Assembly (NCBI GenBank): GCA_003457135.1
Contig: DMSQ01000006.1
Span: forward strand, 100,154-164,153
Direction of reading: 5' to 3'
Source: Prolixibacteraceae bacterium
GTDB taxonomy: Bacteria; Bacteroidota; Bacteroidia; Bacteroidales; Prolixibacteraceae
Length of the DNA: 64,000 nt
The notes beneath the pieces are model-generated. The model was not told the origin of the DNA and searched no databases. It saw only the letters and a program-made list of their open reading frames with translations. Shown here piece by piece: positions 17,591 to 24,050 of the stretch (position 1 is its first letter; the number at the start of each line of letters is the position of its first letter). The position numbers and the translations under genes are program-made.

Positions 17591-18232
17591 TCAATCCGTT
17601 ATATAGTATTCTATTATTAATTTGTTTCCTTGTCTCCATTTTATCCAACCTGATTCTATTTTTGTTTTACTGTCGGTGTAACTTTCGTCACAATAGTCAG
17701 CTGTGAAAATTTCAATCCAGTCTCCATTCATAGATTTGACTTGAAAACAATCTTGTCCAGAATATTTGATTTCCTCTGAGCTGTCATTTGGCTGTTGTCT
17801 AATCTTCTGACTCTCGTCAGAAAGTCTGGCAACACCAAACATCTCCAGCAAATATGTCTCCCAGCTTGAGAATTTCGCTAATTCACTTTTTTTAAGCCAT
17901 AAGCTTTCCCCATTCTCGTTATTTACAATTACTTCAAACCAATCATTTGTCAGTGTCTTGCATATAAAAACAAATGAAGAGTAGTCAAGCCAAAGCACCT
18001 CTGGCTTTAACCATTCTTTTTGCTTGTCCAGACCTCGAATATTCCAACTATTAATAGACTTGTCGTCGAAAAACTCGATTGTCTTTATAGGTTCAGTGTC
18101 CGTTTTTGTCGCATAAAAATGTAAAACAGTCTAATCGTCAAAATTTATTGAAACAAGTCCACAACCAAGGTCAGCTTGTCCCCATAAATTAAGGGTCAAT
18201 AGGAATAATATGGTAGTCAGTTGTAGTCTCAT
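17591..18232 (-). pseudogene. Secreted protein interrupted by an in-frame amber codon (cassette gene)
   Basis: Read from ATG 18232 the frame gives a signal peptide (MRLQLTTILFLLTLNLWGQ), 33 codons, then TAG at 18133-18131, and continues without other stops to 17591, 214 codons in total. The part after the stop contains SWNIRGLDKQKEWLKPE, WFEVIVNNENGESLWLKK and WIEIFTADYCDES, which recalls SH3-like modules of secreted Bacteroidota proteins. A GTG at 17998 could restart translation of the last 135 residues, but without the export signal. Most likely a nonsense mutation inactivated it; a sequencing error or readthrough is possible. It is the sole content of the cassette between E and F. Confidence 0.7.
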
Positions 18233-18247
18233 TGTCTCATTTTAAAC

Positions 18248-18382
18248 TTGGGCATAACGTGCTTGGGCTTGCCTTTCATTCCGTTTCCTAAACTTTGATA
18301 GTATTCTACCGTTTCAAATTAAAACATGCCTGTCTCACGAAGCCCTTATGGAATGAAGGCAAGCCCATGTTATCGGTTCGTG
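18248..18382 (-). repeat. attC-like palindrome F
   Basis: Left GGGCATAAC-GTGCT-TGGGCTTGCCTTTCATTCC pairs with GGAATGAAGGCAAGCCCA on the right, with one unpaired T, followed by T and GTT at 18369-18371. The stem sequence is unrelated to that of A-E, while the AAC, spacer lengths and GTT are kept, as expected for attC sites recognised by structure. GTTATCGGT and the next bases are complementary to ACCGATAAC at 20050-20058. Confidence 0.7.
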
Positions 18383-18420
18383 CTTTTCTTTCCCTGAATA
18401 AGTACTTATATGTTCACACA

Positions 18421-19095
18421 TTATTTTGTTTTGTTGTTATCGCCATGAAGTTCACTTACAGGATGAGGCCCCAATTCTTCTGGATATTGGTCTAATTTAA
18501 CCTTTTTCCAAAATGTCATTTCAATATGTCCGGTGGTTTTTCTACCAGTCCAATATTCACCTTCAAATTTGCGTTTAGATTTTTCAATGATATCAAAAAT
18601 CATTGTTCCCAAATGCTGCGGACTTCGTTCTTTTACTGTCGCAATTGGATTGCTATCATAAGTATAGGATAGTTTTTTTACTTGATTGTCTTTGTCTAAC
18701 ACAAAGTCAGCAATGATGCTTCGGCTTGTCATTTCAGCTGTTCTCATAACACAACTGATTTTAAAAAAGGATTGTTTTATAGTTAGAATTGCCGGTATTG
18801 GTGCGGGTCTTACATTTGTTACTGGGTCAACCCATGTTGTATGAATATAACCTTTCCATGTTCCGTTAAGGTTCGGGAAAGGGACTAACCAGCTATGAAA
18901 TATTTTACATCGCCACAGGTATGAAGAAAAAGCTGCAATAAGCAAAAGGTCAATTGAAACTACTTTGGGAATTAGTTTGAGTCCTTTTATAAAATCAAAT
19001 GACTCAATATTCTGAAATTTGACAAATATTAAAAATATAAGCACCGAAATACCAACCAGAAGGTATAGAGAATATTTGAGGTTTATGTTCTTCAT
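18421..19095 (-). CDS. CBASS effector, Cap15-like two-TM beta-barrel protein (cassette gene)
   Basis: A 224-residue membrane protein with two transmembrane helices (about 9-27 and 44-62) and a C-terminal beta-rich domain (about 72-205) that starts with LNGTWKGYIHTTW and includes FKISCVMRTAEMTSRSI and KFEGEYWTGRKTTGHIEM. This matches the SMODS-associated 2TM beta-strand-rich effector family, Cap15, whose beta-barrel binds a cyclic nucleotide and triggers membrane disruption and abortive infection. The ATG overlaps the end of the CD-NTase gene by four bases (ATGA), the common arrangement in type I CBASS. I see no Cap2/Cap3 genes, consistent with type I. Identification rests on fold pattern and context. 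Confidence 0.8.
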   Translation of the reverse strand: MKNINLKYSLYLLVGISVLIFLIFVKFQNIESFDFIKGLKLIPKVVSIDLLLIAAFSSYLWRCKIFHSWLVPFPNLNGTWKGYIHTTWVDPVTNVRPAPIPAILTIKQSFFKISCVMRTAEMTSRSIIADFVLDKDNQVKKLSYTYDSNPIATVKERSPQHLGTMIFDIIEKSKRKFEGEYWTGRKTTGHIEMTFWKKVKLDQYPEELGPHPVSELHGDNNKTK

Positions 19096-20000
19096 GATTT
19101 ATATTCAAGATAATTCCACATTTGAACTAAGAAAGAATTAACATCTGCTCTACTCCAAATTCTGTCAGAGTGGAAAAGATAAAATTGTTCACTTACCTCG
19201 CCCCAATTCTTGCAACCTTCATCTGTTTTTGTGCTATTGTATAGTGAAATTATTGTTTCCCTTAATATTTCATTCCAAATATTTGTATTATTGAAGATGC
19301 TATTTGGAACATTCCAGAGCAAACTCTCGAGTAAAAATGAACGGATGTTACCCGAAACTGGAAGTTTGGCTTCAATCATTTTATTTTTAATTCTTTTATA
19401 AAGACGGACAGTCCTCTTAAATCTTCGTAACGTGTTGTCGTTTTTTGTAATACCATTTTTTAGATGAATTTTGGGATAATTGATTATTTCCTTTGAATCA
19501 GTAGAAAAGAATTTGATGCCTTCAATAAAATCATCAGCATTATTTTTTGTTTCATAATGATAATTACGAAATTGAAATGCTGGAACCACGTCTGCATGGA
19601 CTCTATAAGTGTTTGATTTAATGAAGATAGCTTTTCCACCTGACCTTATATTGTCTTTGCCAAATTTATTTTGCATAGCTTCAATGATAAAAGCCCTATA
19701 TTCATTAAAGTTGTTTGTGCCTTCCGTGAATCCATAATTTTCTCTTGTAGCCCCCTCTCTATATTCGCTGTAAAAAGTGTCTTTAAGCATGGCAGTTACA
19801 TCAATGTCACTGTCCAATCTAACGTTTGTGTTATTACTGTATGAACCCTGTATAACAAATTCAATGTCTTTTGTTTTTAATATAGAATGATTTTTGATTG
19901 CATCTTTTATCATAGATATTGCATTGGATATTTTCTGCTCTTCGTTTTCGCTTGCAGGTTTTCTCCAACTATCTAAAGTTTGTTCATTAAAAGCTGGCAT
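19092..20000 (-). CDS. CD-NTase (cGAS/DncV-like nucleotidyltransferase) of a CBASS operon (cassette gene)
   Basis: A 302-residue cytoplasmic enzyme. The catalytic core shows G52-S53 in QGSYSNNT, the metal ligands D65 and D67 in SDIDVTA, and the third carboxylate D137 in RVHADVVPA, the layout of the cGAS/DncV family. On phage infection such enzymes make cyclic di- or trinucleotides that switch on the partner effector. The C-terminal helical part (LRRFKRTVRLYKRIKN, LPVSGNIRSFLLESLLWN) fits the family spine. The nucleotide made cannot be read from the sequence. It is the first gene of the cassette, 45 bp inside its right boundary, and overlaps the Cap15-like gene by four bases. Confidence 0.88.
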   Translation of the reverse strand: MPAFNEQTLDSWRKPASENEEQKISNAISMIKDAIKNHSILKTKDIEFVIQGSYSNNTNVRLDSDIDVTAMLKDTFYSEYREGATRENYGFTEGTNNFNEYRAFIIEAMQNKFGKDNIRSGGKAIFIKSNTYRVHADVVPAFQFRNYHYETKNNADDFIEGIKFFSTDSKEIINYPKIHLKNGITKNDNTLRRFKRTVRLYKRIKNKMIEAKLPVSGNIRSFLLESLLWNVPNSIFNNTNIWNEILRETIISLYNSTKTDEGCKNWGEVSEQFYLFHSDRIWSRADVNSFLVQMWNYLEYKS

Positions 20001-20044
20001 TTTATTTTATTGTTTAATTGTTTAATGGTTGTGTTTTCTTTCTT

Positions 20045-20115
20045 GCATGACCGATAACTTGTATATAGGTCTGATTTTATCAGGCCTGTTCATTATAAAT
20101 CGGACATATAGGCCT
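20045..20115. other. Right boundary of the cassette array, degenerate palindrome G
   Basis: GCATGACCGATAAC ends at 20058 and is the complementary partner of the start after palindrome F, so the CBASS cassette ends here. Beyond it lie AGGTCTGAT (20067-20075) and ATCAGGCCT (20079-20087) forming a short hairpin followed directly by GTT, and a second copy of the ATATAGGYCTGA motif at 20106. It may be a minimal attC, an attI-like site or an eroded remnant. No integrase gene follows. Confidence 0.4.
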
Positions 20116-20278
20116 GACAGCTTGCCAGTCTTTATTCTTCTAAAGTTACAACCTTTTTTTATATGAAAACCAATTCAAAACCAATTCTTTCCCTATACTT
20201 TTCAGCAATTTTTCATTTCTCCAAACCTAACCGTGTTTACTGTATTGCAGATATGCTTACTTTTAGTTTTTTAAACTT

Positions 20279-22366
20279 ATGTCGCAACTCAAAGTATATA
20301 AAGCTTCTGCGGGCTCCGGAAAAACCTTTCGGCTGGCCATCGAATACATGAAACTGGCGCTGACCAACGAATCTAATTACCGGCACATCCTGGCAGTAAC
20401 CTTTACCAACAAGGCCACTGCCGAAATGAAGTCGCGCATTATTGGCGAACTGCACCGGTTGGCCAAAGGTCGCGATTCGGTCTATATGGATGTTTTGACC
20501 CGCGAACTGGGCTGGCAGCCTATGCAGGTGCAACGTCAGGCACAACTGGTTTTGAAACGGATTCTGCACGATTATTCGCGCTTTTCGATCAGCACCATTG
20601 ATAGCTTTTTTCAGCGCGTCATCAAGGCATTTAACCGTGAACTGGGAATCAACGCAGCCTATAATGTGGAACTCGACGAAAAAAGCATTCTGGAAGAAGC
20701 GACCGACCGTTTGATCCAGTCGGTGGAGGACGATCCGAAACTGTTGGAATGGCTCGATGCGTTTGCTTCCGACAAAATTCGCGAAGGCAAAGGCTGGAAC
20801 CTGAAAAAGGACATCGTCCGTTTGGGAAGCGAGATTTACAACGAAACATTTAAATCGCTGAACGAAGCGTTGTACGAAAAACTGAACGACCGCACGTTTC
20901 TGCGCGAATACCGCGGAAAACTCAGCAAAATAATTGTTCTGTACGAAAATAAACTGAAATCACTGGGGCAGGAGGGCTTGAACATTTTAGCAACGGAAGG
21001 CCTTTCGGCTGAAGATTTTAAATCGAAGGGAAGTGGTCCTGCCGCAGGCTTTCAGAAAATGAAAGATTTAAAATTTGTTCTGAATATAACCACGATCAAA
21101 TCAACCACCGAACTGTCGGCCTGGGTGACCGCTTCGACCAAAGAACCGCAAAAGTCGCATTTGGAAGGAGTGGCACAAAGTAAGCTGATGCCTAAAATGC
21201 AGGAAGCCGTGCAACTGGTCGAAACCCAGTCGCGCAATTACATTACGGCAAAACTGATCATTAACCAGCTTTATACATTGGGTATCCTGGTTGATTTGCG
21301 CAAGACTGTGAAAGACCTTTGCCGCGAAAAAGGAATAGTGCTGATTTCCGATTCGGGGCATTTGCTGAAAAATGTGATTGCCGATTCCGAAACGCCTTTC
21401 GTATATGAAAAAACGGGCTCGGTATATTCGCATTTTATGATTGACGAATTTCAGGATACCTCTGGTTTGCAATGGAATAATTTTCGCCCTCTGATAGGGA
21501 ACTCACTTTCGGAAGATAACCTGAGCATGGTGGTGGGCGACGTGAAACAGGCCATTTACCGCTGGCGCAGCGGCGACTGGCGTTTGCTTGCGGGCAAGCT
21601 GGGCGATAGCTTTCCTGCTTTTGGTCTTCAGAATGAGGTTTTGATCAGCAACTGGCGCAGTCACGGCAAGGTCATTTGTTTCAACAATACGGTTTTCAGA
21701 CTGGCGCCCGAAATCCTTCAGCAACATATCGAAGGTGAACTATCAGAGGCCGGAATAGCCGAAAATCCGGTACAGATCACTATTCCGGAGGTATATGCCG
21801 ACAGCGTTCAGGAGATTTCAAATAAAGATGTGGCCGGTTTGGGATATGTCCGGGTACGGCTTCTGGAATCGAAGGAAGAAATTGCCGGCGAAAACGAAAA
21901 ACTGATACTTTCAGAGTTGGTGGAATCGGTAAAATCACTTCAGGATAAAGGCGTGAAAGCGATTGAAATGGCGATTTTAGTCCGCTTTAAAAAGGAAGCC
22001 AGTCTGATTGCGGATCTGTTCCTGGAACAGAAAGGCCTGCCCGAGAACCGCAACTATAATTTTGATATTCTTTCCGGAGAATCGCTATATATCGCTAATT
22101 CAGTAGTAATTGGCTTTGTGGTTTCGTTGCTTACAAGCTTCCTGAATCCGGATGATCAGGTGGTGAAAGCGGAAGTGAATTTTCTGTATTACCGGAAGAT
22201 TTATCCGAGACTAAAAGTGCATGGGGAGTCGGAAGACCGAAGTCAGAAGTCAGAAGACCGAAGTCGGAAGGCCGAAGACGGGATACTGGAGGCGACAGAG
22301 CGAAGTCCGAAGGTTAACCCGAAACCTGAAACCCGCAACCCGCAACCCGCAACCCCGAAACTTTAA
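20279..22366 (+). CDS. addA: AddA/RecB-like UvrD helicase, N-terminal part of a split gene
   Basis: A 695-codon frame holding the first helicase half of an AddA/RecB-type ATP-dependent helicase-nuclease for double-strand break processing. Walker A is at residues 9-16 (ASAGSGKT), the Ia region at TFTNKATAEMK, motif II at 389-394 (DEFQDT), motif III at 420-430 (GDVKQAIYRWR) and motif IV at SNWRSHGK. After about residue 648 the protein runs into low-complexity sequence encoded by 7-bp repeats and stops at 22366. Motifs V and VI and the nuclease lie in the next frame (22426-23700). The two frames differ by two bases; one extra 7-bp unit in the repeat would join them. No AddB partner is in the window. 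Confidence 0.85.
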   Translation: MSQLKVYKASAGSGKTFRLAIEYMKLALTNESNYRHILAVTFTNKATAEMKSRIIGELHRLAKGRDSVYMDVLTRELGWQPMQVQRQAQLVLKRILHDYSRFSISTIDSFFQRVIKAFNRELGINAAYNVELDEKSILEEATDRLIQSVEDDPKLLEWLDAFASDKIREGKGWNLKKDIVRLGSEIYNETFKSLNEALYEKLNDRTFLREYRGKLSKIIVLYENKLKSLGQEGLNILATEGLSAEDFKSKGSGPAAGFQKMKDLKFVLNITTIKSTTELSAWVTASTKEPQKSHLEGVAQSKLMPKMQEAVQLVETQSRNYITAKLIINQLYTLGILVDLRKTVKDLCREKGIVLISDSGHLLKNVIADSETPFVYEKTGSVYSHFMIDEFQDTSGLQWNNFRPLIGNSLSEDNLSMVVGDVKQAIYRWRSGDWRLLAGKLGDSFPAFGLQNEVLISNWRSHGKVICFNNTVFRLAPEILQQHIEGELSEAGIAENPVQITIPEVYADSVQEISNKDVAGLGYVRVRLLESKEEIAGENEKLILSELVESVKSLQDKGVKAIEMAILVRFKKEASLIADLFLEQKGLPENRNYNFDILSGESLYIANSVVIGFVVSLLTSFLNPDDQVVKAEVNFLYYRKIYPRLKVHGESEDRSQKSEDRSRKAEDGILEATERSPKVNPKPETRNPQPATPKL

Positions 22367-22422
22367 ACTTTGAACTTTGGACTTCAGACTTCGAACTTCA
22401 AACTCCGAACTCCGAACTTTCG
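22228..22422 (+). repeat. Tract of ~28 heptamer repeats inside the AddA-like gene
   Basis: Continuous 7-bp periodicity: first G-rich units (GTCGGAA, GACCGAA, GTCAGAA twice, GACCGAA, GTCGGAA, GGCCGAA and decayed forms), then ACCCGAA, ACCTGAA, three perfect ACCCGCA units at 22331-22351, one 8-bp unit, then ACTTTAA, ACTTTGA, ACTTTGG, ACTTCAG, ACTTCGA, ACTTCAA, ACTCCGA twice and ACTTTCG. The unit length is not a multiple of three, so copy-number change shifts the reading frame. The second frame is open from 22330 onward. Confidence 0.9.
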
Positions 22423-22425
22423 TTG

Positions 22426-23700
22426 ATGCAATTTGTCGCGGGCAAGGAATTTCAGGAATTGATTACCGGGAAACCTATTCTGGAGATCATTTACAGCATT
22501 TGCGAGAAATTTAATTTGTTCAGTCTGACCGACGAGTTGGCTTATTTGCAGGCTTTTGTTGATCAGATTTCGGTGTTCGAACGTAACAATGCTTCGGAAC
22601 TGACCAGCTTTCTGAACTGGTGGGATGATAATGGCGATCGGTTTACCATTCCGATATCGGATAGTATTGATGCCATCAACGTATTAACGATCCATAAATC
22701 GAAAGGACTGGAGTTTACCCATGTTTTTGTACCGTTTTTCGATTGGTCTGTTGAGCCGTCGTCGTTACCTGAAAAGGCTCCGTTACTTTGGTGCAAGCCA
22801 GATATTGAGCCATTTAATGAGATGGAACTGGTGCCGGTGAGGTATAAAAACGACCTGGCCAATTCCATTTTTTACCGCGAATTTTTTACCGAAAAGTTTA
22901 ACACTTACATTGATAACCTAAACCTGATGTATGTAGTTTTCACCCGGGCCAAAGCTGGTTTGTGGATTTGGGCTTCGTTTTCCGGCAAATTGAAAACGGT
23001 TGGCGACCTGCTGAAACAGATTGTTGATAAGCAAACTTTATTGGGAACTGTTGGCCTTAAGCAAGGGGAATCGGTTCAGTTTGCAGATTTTTATGATCCT
23101 GAAAATGGGTTGCTTGAACTTGGTGAAATCACAGTCGTGGAAGAAGTTCAGAAGAAGGAAAGCCAATTGATGAAAGATGTGCGCCTTTCGGAATTTGAAT
23201 TTGCCGATTTCAGGAAGTTCCTGAAAATCCGCAGGCGCGGCGAAGATTTTTTTAGTAGCGATGACAAACGCCAATCGGGTATTAATAAAGGTAAGCTGAT
23301 CCACGAAATACTATCGCTGGTTGATACGGCACAGGATTTGGAAAATGCAGTCAAACAGGTTGAAACGGAAGGGAAAATCGGGTCGGGTGAAGCCGGCCAA
23401 ATACTATCGGAACTGACCGCATTGCTCAACGATCAGGAGATAAAGTCGTGGTTCGACGGAACATTCAGGGTGGTCAATGAACGAAATATTTTAACCGGCC
23501 CGAATGGAATTAAGCGGCCCGACCGCATCATGATTAACGCAGGTGAAGTAGTGGTTGTTGATTATAAATCAGGAGATATGGAATCAGAGAATTATAAATC
23601 TCAATTGCGTTCGTATATTCGTGAATTGAAAAATTGTGGTTACGAAAATGTGTCAGGTTATATTTGGTACACCAGGCAGAATAAGAGGGTGAAAGTATAG
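22426..23700 (+). CDS. addA: AddA/RecB-like helicase, C-terminal part with nuclease domain
   Basis: A 424-residue frame completing the preceding one. Residues 88-97 (TIHKSKGLEF) are helicase motif V and 170-176 (VVFTRAK) motif VI. The C-terminal third is the RecB-type nuclease: the conserved entry helix NKGKLIHEILSLV, the acidic residue in RPDRIMI, and VVVVDYKSG with the D-x-K pair. Start ATG 22426 follows a TTG; whether it is really initiated is uncertain, since it begins inside the protein fold. Alone it lacks Walker A and B, so it cannot be a working helicase. See the repeat entry for how the halves could be fused. Confidence 0.82.
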   Translation: MQFVAGKEFQELITGKPILEIIYSICEKFNLFSLTDELAYLQAFVDQISVFERNNASELTSFLNWWDDNGDRFTIPISDSIDAINVLTIHKSKGLEFTHVFVPFFDWSVEPSSLPEKAPLLWCKPDIEPFNEMELVPVRYKNDLANSIFYREFFTEKFNTYIDNLNLMYVVFTRAKAGLWIWASFSGKLKTVGDLLKQIVDKQTLLGTVGLKQGESVQFADFYDPENGLLELGEITVVEEVQKKESQLMKDVRLSEFEFADFRKFLKIRRRGEDFFSSDDKRQSGINKGKLIHEILSLVDTAQDLENAVKQVETEGKIGSGEAGQILSELTALLNDQEIKSWFDGTFRVVNERNILTGPNGIKRPDRIMINAGEVVVVDYKSGDMESENYKSQLRSYIRELKNCGYENVSGYIWYTRQNKRVKV

Positions 23701-23776
23701 CGAAAAAGTGATCAGTTTTCAGTCGCAGTTGCTAGAAGGTCAAAATGTGGTCATTTGCTTCGCGTAATTTGTAATC

Positions 23777-23928
23777 AATCATGATTCAATGTCGTTTAGT
23801 TAAGAAAATAACTTAAGAAAGTTCGTCATGGCGAGGAACGAAGCAATCTTTAATTCAATGGATTGCTTCCCACTTCGTGCCTTGTGGTCGCAATGACGGC
23901 CATAACTAAACGACATTGAATCATGATT
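23777..23928. mobile_element. MITE-like element with perfect 26-bp terminal inverted repeats
   Basis: The ends 23777-23802 and 23903-23928 are exact reverse complements over 26 bp (outer part AATCATGATTCAATG, inner part TCGTTTAGTTA). The interior holds a second imperfect inverted repeat: GTCATGGCGAGGAACGAAG near 23825 against CTTCGTGCC...GTCGCAATGAC near 23872-23896, around GCAATC/GATTGC. No coding capacity. A related end, TAACTAAACGATATTGAAT, occurs at 52486. The whole 350-bp gap before the PKD gene holds only this and short AATGACT-type repeats at 23957-23996. Confidence 0.75.
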
Positions 23929-24050
23929 ATAAATTATTCCGATCATGCCGGTGACAAAAAATGACTATCAATGACTTAATGACAATGAATGACAAAATTG
24001 TTTCAGAAGTTGAGCATTGAAATAAAATTAAAAAATGTTTCCGAAATAAA

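Larger units (their letters stand above)
10015..20058 (-). mobile_element. Integron-like gene cassette array without integrase
   Basis: Six consecutive units, all with genes on the minus strand, are separated by palindromes A-F (listed separately). Each palindrome has a left AAC, then a 5-nt spacer (GTTTT, GTGCC, GTTCC, GTGCC, GTTCC, GTGCT), then a stem, a 45-80 nt internal region, the complementary stem, a 1-nt spacer and GTT or a remnant. The sequence just after GTT is complementary to the sequence just before the next palindrome's AAC, and is different for each unit: exactly the rule for integron cassettes, whose start pairs with their own attC end. The cargo has no shared function and is more AT-rich than the flanking genes. 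No tyrosine recombinase occurs in the window, so this would be a cluster of attC sites lacking integrase. Inference is strong for a cassette-type mobile array, weaker for a true integron. Confidence 0.7.

Noticed and set aside
10015..20058. CRISPR array or ordinary transposon
   Set aside because: The palindromes are ~140 bp, kilobases apart and differ in stem sequence; no cas or transposase gene is present.
20001..20278. Integrase gene expected at the array's start
   Set aside because: The 278-bp gap has no room for one and the next gene is the AddA-like helicase. It may lie elsewhere in the genome.
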